The notes under the pieces were generated by a model. That model made no database searches. It had not been told where the DNA came from and saw only the letters and a list, made by a program, of their open reading frames with translations. A stretch of 35,849 bases of DNA, taken from assembly GCA_030613785.1 (NCBI GenBank), contig JAUWLF010000036.1:1-35849 (forward strand), given 5' to 3'. Positions 14,379 to 21,540 of this stretch are shown here, piece after piece. The DNA is from Chloroflexota bacterium. GTDB taxonomy: Bacteria; Chloroflexota; Anaerolineae; UBA7937; B3-Chlor. The position numbers and the translations under genes are program-made. Numbering within the stretch: the first letter of the stretch is position 1; each line of letters begins with the position of its first letter.

Positions 14379-16349
14379 CTATTGGACCGGTATCTCCGCC
14401 ACGACAGTAGTTCCCTCGCCGGGGTTGGAGTGTGCCGTCAAGGTGCCACCAGCCAGATGCGCTCGCTCGAGCATGCCGGTGAGGCCCAGCTTGCCTGTCT
14501 CTACGAGGTCGCTTGGCCTATCAGGCACCTTGAAGCCCCGACCATTGTCGCTGACGGTTAGCTTCACTCTGCCATCGCCGAACTCCACCTTGGTCACCAC
14601 TCTTGTGGCCTGGGAGTGCTTTCTGACATTGGTGAGCGCTTCTTGAGCGATGCGGAACAGCACTAGCTCAGCTTCTGGTGACAGACGCCGCTGCTCGCCA
14701 ATCACTTCCAAGTCTGCTTCTATGCGTTCCTCTTCGGAGAGCCTGGCCATCAGCCCTTCCAACGTTGGCAATAGGCCTAGATCGTCCAAGGTGGAGGGGC
14801 GCAGGTTCTGGCTGAAGCGACGCGCAGTCTGTGATATGTCTGCCGTGAGTTGACGCGCCTTCTCCAACTGTTGTCTAGCACGTTTGGGCACCTGATCATC
14901 GGAACTGAGCAGGGCATCAAGCTGTCGCGAGAGAGCGACCAGAGCCTGGGCGGTGTCATCGTGAAGCTCCCGCGCCATGCGTTTACGCTCTTCTTCCTGA
15001 GCGGTAATGATGTGCCTGGCGTACGAACGCATGCTTTCGTACAGGCGCGCATTGTCGATGGCGATAGCGGCTTGACGCGCTACCGCGCAAACGACGGCTA
15101 CGTCGCGGTCAGAAAAGGTCCGTTTCTCCTCGAGGGTGAACAGATTCAGCGCACCGAAGATCTTTTCCCCACTGATGATGGGGACCCCCAGGGCGCTCTT
15201 CAGCCCGCCCTTGCAGTATGGCTTGAGGCTGGCCGGGTAGCCTTGGTAATCCTCCATTACGACGGGGAGTCCGGTCGTAGTCACTCGCCCAGCCAAGCCC
15301 TCGGTTGTCGACACGGTCACTTGACTCAATTCCGCTGGCAGGTTATGTAGGTAGGGATAGGTGAGTGTACCCCTCTGCTCGTCCAGCAGAGCGATGAGGC
15401 CGGCGTCGGCACTTATCAACCCCTCTGCAATCAGGACCACCTTAGACAGGACTTTGTCAAGCTCAAGCTCAGAGGTGATTCCAACCGTTACCTCTCCCAG
15501 ACGCCTTTCTCTCTCCAGTTGCCTGGCCACATCCTGGTGTAGCCGAGCATTCTCCGTGGCCACACCCACTTGAGTGGCAATGGCCCCGAGGAGGCTCAGC
15601 TCCTCCGGCAGGAAATCCTTGGTGCCCCTCTTGCCAACGACGAGAGCCCCTTGCGGCTCGCCCTTTGCTTTGAGCGGAAGAGCAACTTGGCTGGCTAATG
15701 CCTCGTCGGCGACTAGCATTCTGGCGAGCCCCAGTCCTCTATCAGACGTCACGAGTCCTGGCGGCAGACCTCGATGAGCCGCAACGATCAGATTCTCGCC
15801 CTTCTCGTCCAGGACGAATACTATGCCCGCCTCCAAACCCGTCACCTCCAAGACCCTGTCCAGGGCCTCAGTGAGCATCCGGCTCAGTTCCAGAGATCCG
15901 GTCAACACAGAGCAGACGGTATTGATGGCCTCCACCCGGGCGGTGGCCTTCTGGCGGAGCGTCTCCTGGTTCTGTTTTATCCAGGCTAACCAGATGGTCA
16001 GACCTCCCACCATGGTGACGGCAGCGGTTTCGATCAGGGCATCGGCTGGATAGGGACTCAAGAAGAGCACGCGGGGTAGCATTATCAGGAAGGCGAACGC
16101 CAACGCAGCCAACCCGGCAATGGGTCCCAGGGCGAAGGCTGCGTAGGCTACGGGCAGAATGAGCAAGACTCGTTCTGTCGAGTGTCGGGTCAATTGCATC
16201 TCGCCGTGTACGGGTATGGGGAGAGCACGAAGCTGCGCGGTGTAATGTAGCAGTACGCCGCTCACCAGCATGGCGGCGACCAACCAGAAGCTGGGACTCA
16301 AGATGATGCGCTTGATTCGATCTGTTGGTGTCGGCGAGGGCGGTTCCAT
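14379..16349 (-). CDS. NarL-type sensor histidine kinase with membrane domain and two GAF domains
   Basis: 656 residues. Residues 17-125 hold about four membrane helices. Two GAF-like domains follow (about 138-270 and 282-435), then a HisKA_3 dimerisation helix with the phospho-acceptor in MARELHDDTAQAL (H463), and a HATPase domain with an N-box (EALTNVRKHS) and a G-box (DNGRGF). This is the NarX/LiaS-type class that pairs with LuxR-output regulators, and such a regulator lies 76 nt upstream on the same strand. The GAF domains suggest a small-molecule or redox signal. No haem motif is visible. The signal is unknown; the adjacent FDH operons and cassette A are candidate targets. Confidence 0.88.
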   Translation of the reverse strand: MEPPSPTPTDRIKRIILSPSFWLVAAMLVSGVLLHYTAQLRALPIPVHGEMQLTRHSTERVLLILPVAYAAFALGPIAGLAALAFAFLIMLPRVLFLSPYPADALIETAAVTMVGGLTIWLAWIKQNQETLRQKATARVEAINTVCSVLTGSLELSRMLTEALDRVLEVTGLEAGIVFVLDEKGENLIVAAHRGLPPGLVTSDRGLGLARMLVADEALASQVALPLKAKGEPQGALVVGKRGTKDFLPEELSLLGAIATQVGVATENARLHQDVARQLERERRLGEVTVGITSELELDKVLSKVVLIAEGLISADAGLIALLDEQRGTLTYPYLHNLPAELSQVTVSTTEGLAGRVTTTGLPVVMEDYQGYPASLKPYCKGGLKSALGVPIISGEKIFGALNLFTLEEKRTFSDRDVAVVCAVARQAAIAIDNARLYESMRSYARHIITAQEEERKRMARELHDDTAQALVALSRQLDALLSSDDQVPKRARQQLEKARQLTADISQTARRFSQNLRPSTLDDLGLLPTLEGLMARLSEEERIEADLEVIGEQRRLSPEAELVLFRIAQEALTNVRKHSQATRVVTKVEFGDGRVKLTVSDNGRGFKVPDRPSDLVETGKLGLTGMLERAHLAGGTLTAHSNPGEGTTVVAEIPVQ

Positions 16350-16425
16350 CGGTATGGTCCTCGGTCAGGCTGATCTACGCTGGCGTCATCAGAGGGTCAT
16401 CATGTTCTCGACATCGGTGGTGAGA

Positions 16426-17091
16426 TCACTGAATGTCCTCCAGCGTGAGCCAGCCCCATCTCAGGGATTGTATCACCGCTTCGGTGCGCGAACCAACCTG
16501 CATCTTGCTGAAGATGTTGCTGAGGTGGCCCTGAACCGTGCGCACACTGAGCACGAGCTCGTGGGCGATCTCCATGTTGGTCATGCCCTTTGCTGCCAGC
16601 TTGAGGACTTCCATCTCCCTAGTGCTAAGTTGATCGAGTGTGGCCTCGGTGGCGGGTTTGCCCTGGGAAGGGGCGAAGCGGTTGATCACCTTGCGGGCGA
16701 TGGTCGGATGGAGTACTGATTCGCCGACATATACCGCCCTGATCGCTTCGACGAGCTCATGCGCGCGCACATCCTTCAACAGGTAGCCTGCTGCGCCTGC
16801 TTCCAGGAGGGCGAAGACATATTGATCGTCGTCATAGGCGCTCAAGATGAGGACAGCACTGTCAGGGTAGATGGCCTTGATCTGCTTGGTCGCTTCAATG
16901 CCATTCAGCTTTGGCATCGCGATATCCATGATGATCACATCTGGATGGAGGTCGGAGGTTAACCTCACGGCCTCCTCCCCATCCCCGGCCTCCCCCACGA
17001 CTTCCATGTCTTTCTCGTGCTCCAGTAACTCACGAGTACCCTCTCGCACCAGTACATGGTCGTCGGCCAGCAAGATGGTGATCCTGTCCAC
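16426..17091 (-). CDS. NarL/FixJ-type response regulator
   Basis: A receiver domain (ITILLADDH at the start, phospho-acceptor D56 in DVIIMDIAMP, lysine in YLLKDV) is followed by a LuxR helix-turn-helix (LSTREMEVLKLAAKGMTNME and SVRTVQGHLSNIFSKM). I prefer the GTG at 17091, which has AGGAGA seven nt upstream and gives the normal 221-residue length. An in-frame ATG at 17172 would add a 27-residue polar extension. It heads the operon with the NarX-like kinase and is transcribed from the minus-strand promoter at 17205-17233, divergent from cassette A. It probably controls one or both of these units. Confidence 0.88.
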   Translation of the reverse strand: MDRITILLADDHVLVREGTRELLEHEKDMEVVGEAGDGEEAVRLTSDLHPDVIIMDIAMPKLNGIEATKQIKAIYPDSAVLILSAYDDDQYVFALLEAGAAGYLLKDVRAHELVEAIRAVYVGESVLHPTIARKVINRFAPSQGKPATEATLDQLSTREMEVLKLAAKGMTNMEIAHELVLSVRTVQGHLSNIFSKMQVGSRTEAVIQSLRWGWLTLEDIQ

Positions 17092-17204
17092 GTCCCAGTC
17101 TCCTTTGCGCCCTTTTGCAGGCTGTTGAGCAGGATTCCGCTGGGAGTCAATCGGCAGCGGATCGCGCGGCATCTCCCCGTACGCAAGGGCCTCAGTCTAC
17201 TTCC

Positions 17205-17233
17205 ATTATATGTCCTCGGCAAGAAAGAATCAA
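17205..17233 (-). promoter_or_regulatory. Promoter of the NarL-type regulator operon
   Basis: On the minus strand TTGATT (17233-17228) and TATAAT (17210-17205) are 17 nt apart. The -35 box lies inside the direct repeat shared with 24758, and the corresponding position there carries a similar promoter. Confidence 0.75.
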
Positions 17234-17379
17234 GCCCTTGTAGACACAACGGGCAAATATGCCTAGTGGTGGGTAGGCGGAACTACCTACGCAGTGGTGT
17301 AGAGGGGTCGGTAGAATCACCCAAGGGTGCATGAATAGGGTACGCCTTTCTCCTGGGTGAAGAACAGGTAGTTTGCCTC

Positions 17380-17408
17380 TTCAGAACTGGTGCCCAGTGT
17401 GGTATAGT
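17380..17408 (+). promoter_or_regulatory. Candidate promoter of cassette A
   Basis: TATAGT (17403-17408) has TTCAGA 17 nt upstream (17380-17385). The same sequence is preserved exactly at 24913-24941 before cassette B, and lies about 45 nt before the first microprotein ATG. Confidence 0.5.
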
Positions 17409-17454
17409 GGAGGTGGATGAGAAAGTATAGAGGCAAGAAAGGGAGGTAATCGAA

Positions 17455-17604
17455 ATGCTATCGCTAGAGATAATCGGAGTGCTAGGTGCCCTGTTTGGAC
17501 TTCTGGTGTACGGGATGGTGAGGACGCAGTTGGCCAGGAGGGAGGCAGAGGCAAGGCAGAAGGTGGAGAAGGGTGCCCCAGCCGCAGCGAAGGAAGTTCG
17601 ATAG
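17455..17604 (+). CDS. Membrane microprotein A1 (49 residues)
   Basis: Starts after GGGAGGTAAT. The sequence opens MLSLEIIGVLGALFGLLVYG, a single helix (about residues 5-22), then MVRTQLARR and a charged tail ending EVR. An acidic residue before the helix and arginines after it predict N-out/C-in topology. It is the first of four related tiny genes and is 95% identical or so to its counterpart at 24988 (four differences by eye). The same helix pattern begins the receiver protein at 18297. No family is known to me. It is too regular and too well preserved, with its own ribosome-binding site, to be chance. Confidence 0.75.
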   Translation: MLSLEIIGVLGALFGLLVYGMVRTQLARREAEARQKVEKGAPAAAKEVR

Positions 17605-17664
17605 CCAGTGGTGAGGGGAAGTCTTCGGGCCGACTGGAGTGATGTTGAGAAGGAGGTAAGGGAC

Positions 17665-17826
17665 ATGCTATCGTTGGAACTGATCGGGATCTTTGGTCTG
17701 CTGTTCGGCTTCGTAGTCTACGTGATGGTGGCCACACAACTGGAGCGTAGGAGCATACGGATAGCCGAGAAGGAGGCTGAGAAGGGTGCAGAACCCGCCG
17801 AGCAGGTCGTCACGACCGGGCAGTAA
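17665..17826 (+). CDS. Membrane microprotein A2 (53 residues)
   Basis: The ATG at 17665 follows AGAAGGAGGTAAGGGAC, close to a perfect Shine-Dalgarno site; a longer frame from 17608 lacks one. It opens MLSLELIGIFGLLFGFVVYV, then MVATQLERRS and a charged Lys/Glu-rich tail (IAEKEAEKG). One helix, predicted cytoplasmic tail. Its copy at 25197 differs at one residue by eye (A23 to V), and gene A4 at 18086 is a close paralogue. Function unknown; see the findings for the proposed role beside the tethered receiver. Confidence 0.77.
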   Translation: MLSLELIGIFGLLFGFVVYVMVATQLERRSIRIAEKEAEKGAEPAEQVVTTGQ

Positions 17827-17859
17827 GCTGCGCAACAGCGGGTCAAGGAGGTAACAGGG

Positions 17860-17997
17860 ATGTTGACCGTGGGTATAGTTCAAGCGCTGGCTGTGGGGTT
17901 TGCGCTTCTCGTGTCCGCCATGGTCACGACTCAACTGGCCAGGAGGCAAGCCGAGTCAGAGAGAGGCGTTTCAAAGCGACCGCAGGGAGCGTGGTAG
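17860..17997 (+). CDS. Membrane microprotein A3 (45 residues)
   Basis: Starts after CAAGGAGGTAACAGGG. The protein opens MLTVGIVQALAVGFALLVSA, then MVTTQLARRQAE, and ends GAW. It is the most diverged member: it lacks the acidic residue at position 5 but keeps ML, the helix and the MVxTQL(A)RR junction. It has no counterpart in cassette B. Confidence 0.65.
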   Translation: MLTVGIVQALAVGFALLVSAMVTTQLARRQAESERGVSKRPQGAW

Positions 17998-18085
17998 CTG
18001 GTGATGGGGAGAACCCCTGATACCAGATTCGATATCTCAGATGATGGGAGCTGATTGGAGAACAGTCGGGAAGGAGGTAGAGGAC

Positions 18086-18256
18086 ATGCTATCGCTGGAA
18101 CTGATCGCGATCTTTGGTCTGCTGTTCGGCTTCGTGGTCTACGTCATGGTGGTGACGCAGCTCGAACGCAGGAGCATCCGGATTGCAGAGGAGAGGAAGG
18201 CTGAGGCTGAGAAGGGCGGAGAACTCGTCGAGCAGCCCGTGAGGATCAGACGCTAG
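18086..18256 (+). CDS. Membrane microprotein A4 (56 residues)
   Basis: Starts after GGAAGGAGGTAGAGGAC. It opens MLSLELIAIFGLLFGFVVYV, then MVVTQLERRSIRIAEE, and has a longer Lys/Glu tail ending VRIRR. The first 34 residues are nearly the same as in A2, so it arose by tandem duplication. A longer frame from 18041 has no ribosome-binding site. It lies 40 nt before the tethered receiver gene. Confidence 0.73.
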   Translation: MLSLELIAIFGLLFGFVVYVMVVTQLERRSIRIAEERKAEAEKGGELVEQPVRIRR

Positions 18257-18296
18257 ATGGAAAAGACATACTGAGTTCAAGAAGGAGGTAAGCGGC

Positions 18297-18839
18297 ATGT
18301 TGACTGTCGAGTTCATAGGGATATTGGCCCTGTTGGTCGGGCTTCTGATCTATGCCATGGTTAGAACCCAGATGCAGAAAAGGGAGTTGGCCGTTCCCGA
18401 CGAGGCTGGTCAGGGCGTGAGGATACTGGTCGTAGACGACGATCCAGACTTTGTGAAGATCACGGAGAGGATTCTCCAAAGTCAGGGGTATGACACCTAT
18501 ACGGCCTCCAGCGGTGCCGAGGGGTTGAAGGTCATGCGCACCGCCCCCGCAAAGCCAGACCTGGTGTTGCTGGACATTATGATGGACTACATCACCGATG
18601 GTCTGGATGTGAGCAATGCTATGCAAAGGGATCCTCATCTGAAAGATATCCCCGTGATCATGATCACCTCGCTGACGGGTGTGCGGAGTCAGGAGATGTT
18701 TCCCAGCGACGAGCATGTGGCGGTCGGTGCTTGGCTGAGCAAACCGGTTCAGCCTGAGCTCCTGTTGAGGACCGTGCGGCAAACGTTGGCCGGTGTTGTG
18801 CCCGTCGCTGTGCCAGTTGGTGTGCCAGCGGCTTCCTAG
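18297..18839 (+). CDS. Membrane-tethered single-domain response regulator, cassette A
   Basis: Starts after AGAAGGAGGTAAGCGGC; 180 residues. Residues 1-22 are the same helix type as in the microproteins (MLTVEFIGILALLVGLLIYA), followed by MVRTQMQKR and a 15-residue linker. A full receiver domain follows: VVDDDPDF (D47-D49), phospho-acceptor D93 in LVLLDIMM, T124 in MITS and K149 in LSKP. No DNA-binding or enzymatic output is present; instead the end is Val/Pro-rich (VPVAVPVGVPAAS). A segment FPSDEHVAV before the conserved Lys is shared with the receivers at 25400 and 27098. It should sit at the inner face of the membrane. The partner kinase is unproven; kinases at 14379 and 22771 are the nearest. 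Confidence 0.85.
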   Translation: MLTVEFIGILALLVGLLIYAMVRTQMQKRELAVPDEAGQGVRILVVDDDPDFVKITERILQSQGYDTYTASSGAEGLKVMRTAPAKPDLVLLDIMMDYITDGLDVSNAMQRDPHLKDIPVIMITSLTGVRSQEMFPSDEHVAVGAWLSKPVQPELLLRTVRQTLAGVVPVAVPVGVPAAS

Positions 18840-18937
18840 ACGGCGATTGCGAAAAGAACCGGTGGAGGTTAGCCTAGATCGGGGCGCGCTGGATAGGGCG
18901 ACGAGTGCTGCTTGAATGCAGCGGAAAGCAGTCAGAT

Positions 18938-18967
18938 AGGCTTGATTGGCGCTGGCCAGTCGAGCCT
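18938..18967 (+). terminator. Hairpin ending cassette A
   Basis: AGGCTTGATTGG (18938-18949) pairs with CCAGTCGAGCCT (18956-18967), 12 bp with two G-U pairs, loop CGCTGG, followed by TTTC. It is the counterpart of the longer hairpin at 26032-26069 after cassette B. Confidence 0.6.
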
Positions 18968-19001
18968 TTCCCGCGTCGGTCGCTTTGGTCAGCAGTCCAT
19001 C

Positions 19002-19029
19002 TTGACTTACTAGTGTTAGGAAGTACAAT
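19002..19029 (+). promoter_or_regulatory. Promoter for the orphan Fe-S/cytochrome b pair
   Basis: TTGACT (19002-19007) and TACAAT (19024-19029), spacer 16 nt. Transcription would start near 19036, directly before the leader peptide at 19046. Confidence 0.7.
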
Positions 19030-19045
19030 ACAACGAGGAGGTGCC

Positions 19046-19096
19046 ATGCTACAAGGCGAATCATGGATCGGAAGGGAGCCCAGGTTAGATGTCTAG
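19046..19096 (+). CDS. 16-residue leader peptide overlapping the Fe-S subunit start
   Basis: An ATG after GAGGAGGTGCC opens MLQGESWIGREPRLDV and stops at 19096, eight nt inside the next gene (ATG 19089). It has a better ribosome-binding site than that gene, so its translation could couple or control the start of the Fe-S subunit. No regulatory residue run is evident. It may be no more than a ribosome-loading device. Confidence 0.4.
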   Translation: MLQGESWIGREPRLDV

Positions 19097-19883
19097 AGTG
19101 GCCATGTTGATCGACGAGTCGATATGTATGGGATGTCGTGGTTGTCAAGTCGCCTGCAAGCAGTGGAACGACTTGCCGGGAGAGGAGACCTACAACCGCG
19201 GCACCTATGAGAACCCCCCTGATCTGTCCCCGGTGACTTGGACGCGCATCAAGTTCACTGAGGTAGAACAGGATGGCAATCTCCAGTGGCTGTTCCTGAC
19301 CGAGGGTTGCTTGCACTGTGGGACCCCCGCCTGCGTGGAGGTGTGCCCCACGGGGGCGCTGAAACAGGATCCTACTTTGGGTATTGTCACTCTTGAACCG
19401 GACCTTTGCAACGGCTGTGGTTACTGCACCCAGTTCTGTCCCTTTGGGATCCCGCGGCTAGATGCCGATGTCCTCTCTGGTGAAGGGAAGGCCTACAAGT
19501 GTAATTTCTGCCAGGATCGAGTGGTCAATGGTCTGCCACCGGCTTGTGTCAAGACCTGCCCGTCGGGAGCGTTCGACTTTGGGGACCGCGAAGAGATGGT
19601 GGCCAAGGGCAGATCTCGGGTAGAGCGACTGAAACAACAGGGCTTTCCCAATGCCAATCTATATGGCGAGCACGAGATGGGAGGTCTGGGCAGACTGTAC
19701 GTGCTGAAGGAGAGGCCGTCGCTGTATGGCCTACCAGAAAACCCTCAGTATCCGGTGCTGGCCGATGCCTGGCAGGATGTTCTACAGCCTTTGGGAACTT
19801 TGGCCTTTGGCGCTGCCGCACTGGGCATGTTGGGCTTCTGGTTTGTGGCGCGGCGCAACATAGGGATGGAGGAAGTGGAGTGA
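19089..19883 (+). CDS. Orphan FDH-type iron-sulfur subunit (four [4Fe-4S])
   Basis: 264 residues with four cysteine groups (CMGCRGCQVAC; CLHCGTPACVEVCPTGA; CNGCGYCTQFCPFGI; CNFC with CVKTCPSGAF) and a C-terminal helix (LGTLAFGAAALGMLGFWFVA). It shares most of its sequence with fdhB at 12204, including EQ/NDLPGEE and FYGEHE/LYGEHE segments. A stop codon directly precedes the ATG, so 19089 is the earliest start. It is followed by a cytochrome b that overlaps its stop, but no catalytic subunit is encoded in this unit. It may serve the orphan FDH-like subunit at 5982 or exchange with fdhB. Confidence 0.87.
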   Translation: MSRVAMLIDESICMGCRGCQVACKQWNDLPGEETYNRGTYENPPDLSPVTWTRIKFTEVEQDGNLQWLFLTEGCLHCGTPACVEVCPTGALKQDPTLGIVTLEPDLCNGCGYCTQFCPFGIPRLDADVLSGEGKAYKCNFCQDRVVNGLPPACVKTCPSGAFDFGDREEMVAKGRSRVERLKQQGFPNANLYGEHEMGGLGRLYVLKERPSLYGLPENPQYPVLADAWQDVLQPLGTLAFGAAALGMLGFWFVARRNIGMEEVE

Positions 19884-20638
19884 TAGGTAACAGAACGGCC
19901 AGGATGGACGAGCAAGGCGAGGGAGGGGTCATCAGAGTCAGATGGATTCCCAAGTACACGGCGATGGAACGCGTCTTTCACTGGGGACACACAGTGACCT
20001 TCCTGGCTCTGGCGATGACGGGCATGATACTGTTCTTCCCCTTCCTCCGGCCTTTGGCGCAGGGAGAGGGTGGCTATCTGGTGCGTTTGATGCATCGGGC
20101 CATGGCTATCGCCTATGGCACACTACCCCTCATCTACATCATATTGGAGCCCAGACGGGCGATAATGAGCCTCAAGTCGGTGTTCAAAGTGAGTGGCTAT
20201 GACATCGAGTGGATAAAGGGGATGATCCCCTACTACATGTTTGGCCGCCACGAGGCCATGGCACCCCAGGACAGGTTCAACACCGGCGAGAAGTTGAACG
20301 CCGTTGTCATCATCCTGGGTAGCGTGGTTTTTGCCATTACTGGCCTCCTGATGTGGTTCGGCAAGGGCGTCTTGCCCATTGGGGCTTTTCAAGCGATGGT
20401 GGTTCTGCACGACGTCGCCATGATAGTGACCGTTTGCATGTTCATCGTCCACTTCTTCTTGGCGGTGGTGCATCCTCTGATGTGGGCCGGGTTGGTCAGC
20501 ATGCGCTTCGGCGTGACCTCGGCGGCCTATGCTCAGGAACACCATGCGCTGTGGTACTATGGGCCAGAACGGGCCGAGGAGATATACGAGGACAAGAAGG
20601 CTGTGCGGAAAGCTGAGGATCAGTCATCCGTAGACTGA
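19880..20638 (+). CDS. FdnI/FdoI-like cytochrome b subunit
   Basis: I choose the GTG at 19880, which overlaps the upstream stop (GTGA) and has GGAGG eight nt before it; an ATG at 19904 lacks a site. The protein has RVRWIPKYTAMERVFHWGHT near the start, where the His residues fit haem ligands, then about four helices and further histidines (LMHRAMAIAYG; VLHDVAMI; IVHFFLAVVHPLMW). This is the gamma-subunit layout of formate dehydrogenase-N, which binds two b haems and passes electrons to quinone. It ends in a charged tail. With the Fe-S subunit it forms an electron-transfer module without its own catalytic subunit. Confidence 0.85.
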   Translation: MIGNRTARMDEQGEGGVIRVRWIPKYTAMERVFHWGHTVTFLALAMTGMILFFPFLRPLAQGEGGYLVRLMHRAMAIAYGTLPLIYIILEPRRAIMSLKSVFKVSGYDIEWIKGMIPYYMFGRHEAMAPQDRFNTGEKLNAVVIILGSVVFAITGLLMWFGKGVLPIGAFQAMVVLHDVAMIVTVCMFIVHFFLAVVHPLMWAGLVSMRFGVTSAAYAQEHHALWYYGPERAEEIYEDKKAVRKAEDQSSVD

Positions 20639-20666
20639 TGCTTCGCCTCTCTCTCCTTTTTGACGG

Positions 20667-20706
20667 TGCAGGGATCTGATTCGACGTTCAGGTCCCTGCA
20701 TCTTTC
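20667..20706 (+). terminator. Terminator after the cytochrome b gene
   Basis: TGCAGGGATCTGA (20667-20679) pairs with TCAGGTCCCTGCA (20688-20700), 13 bp with one G-U, followed by TCTTTCT. Confidence 0.72.
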
Positions 20707-20925
20707 TATATCGGCGCTTTCGCCTGGCAGGTTCGTGGATCGGCGCACGTGGCGTAGGAAACCCAGTTGGTGATGAGTCCCAGGTGAGTGCACGGCCGGG
20801 CAGCTAGAAGCTGGCGGCGTCTGTCCTGCTATATGTGCGAAGCACAAGGACCACCTGGAAAAGTGTCGGTTGATCCCGTGAGTTGGCGACCGCGCGAATC
20901 TGGGATGCGCTCACGTACGTGTGTC

Positions 20926-20954
20926 TTGACTTCTGTCCTGCGCCGAGATACAAT
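20926..20954 (+). promoter_or_regulatory. Promoter for the ACT-domain gene
   Basis: TTGACT (20926-20931) and TACAAT (20949-20954), spacer exactly 17 nt, followed by a T-rich start region. The leader to the ATG at 21029 is about 65 nt. No other gene is visible in 20707-21028. Confidence 0.78.
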
Positions 20955-21028
20955 TTTTATTTGGGAGTCGGTGTGTCTGCCAATCGCGAGTGCGTCTTCG
21001 AAGCACCTGGCCTGTAGGAGGAAAGCGG

Positions 21029-21523
21029 ATGGAAAAAGCAAAGATCGGCGGGATCATTCAATTTCCGGATGTGGCTTTGGTGGGGATGATGGCGGTTCCC
21101 GATCGTCCGGGAATCGCAGGAGCGGTTTTCGAGGCCCTGGGGAAGAGGGGCATCAACGTGGTGTTCATCATTCAAGGCATCGACCTCGACAACAACACGC
21201 ACATCGTCTTCTGTGTGGCCAGCAAAGATCTGTCGCTGACGTTGGGTCTTCTGGACCCCCTTAAGGAGAGGTTTGGAGGACAGCGGGTGATACACAACCC
21301 CCGGGTGTCGATACTGTCCGTCTTCGGTCCTGATTTCAAGGAAAGGCCAGGTATCGCTGGCATGATGTGTGCAGCGTTGGCCAATGCCGGCATAAACATC
21401 TTATCCATCAGCACTTCCATGTCCAGCGTCTCTTGCGTGATAAGCAGGAATGATCTGGCCAAGGCCATGGATGCCTTGAAGGGCGCTTTCGAGTTTCACG
21501 AGCGCTGGACCCTGTCTCGTTGA
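21029..21523 (+). CDS. Free-standing tandem ACT-domain protein (aspartokinase-like regulatory domain)
   Basis: The ATG follows TAGGAGGAAAGCGG; 164 residues. Two ACT domains are visible: one with MMAVPDRPGIAGAVFEALGK (about 20-85) and one with VSILSVFGPDFKERPGIAGM through INILSISTSMSSVSCVI (about 93-160). The second half matches the regulatory end of aspartate kinases, but the kinase domain is missing. ACT pairs normally bind amino acids. As a free protein it could regulate another enzyme or act as a sensor. It stands alone behind its own promoter and faces the kinase operon, so the context gives no target. Confidence 0.83.
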   Translation: MEKAKIGGIIQFPDVALVGMMAVPDRPGIAGAVFEALGKRGINVVFIIQGIDLDNNTHIVFCVASKDLSLTLGLLDPLKERFGGQRVIHNPRVSILSVFGPDFKERPGIAGMMCAALANAGINILSISTSMSSVSCVISRNDLAKAMDALKGAFEFHERWTLSR

Positions 21524-21540
21524 TAGGCGGCTCTCACGGC

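Larger units (their letters stand above)
17225..17830 (+). repeat. ~600-bp direct repeat, copy A (regulatory region plus first two microprotein genes)
   Basis: From AAGAATCAAGCCC at 17225 this sequence matches 24758 onward with a constant offset of 7533 through 17604, and with a one-nt length change up to about 17830. By eye only scattered substitutions are seen. It contains a hairpin (GTGGGTAG, loop GCGGAA, CTACCTAC), the palindrome CACCCAAGGGTG, the forward promoter and two genes. Confidence 0.9.

Noticed and set aside
17240-17380. Known riboswitch (molybdenum cofactor, cyclic di-GMP, fluoride) in the repeat leader
   Set aside because: The hairpins do not match the conserved cores of these classes that I know, and most of this stretch lies upstream of the candidate forward promoter.
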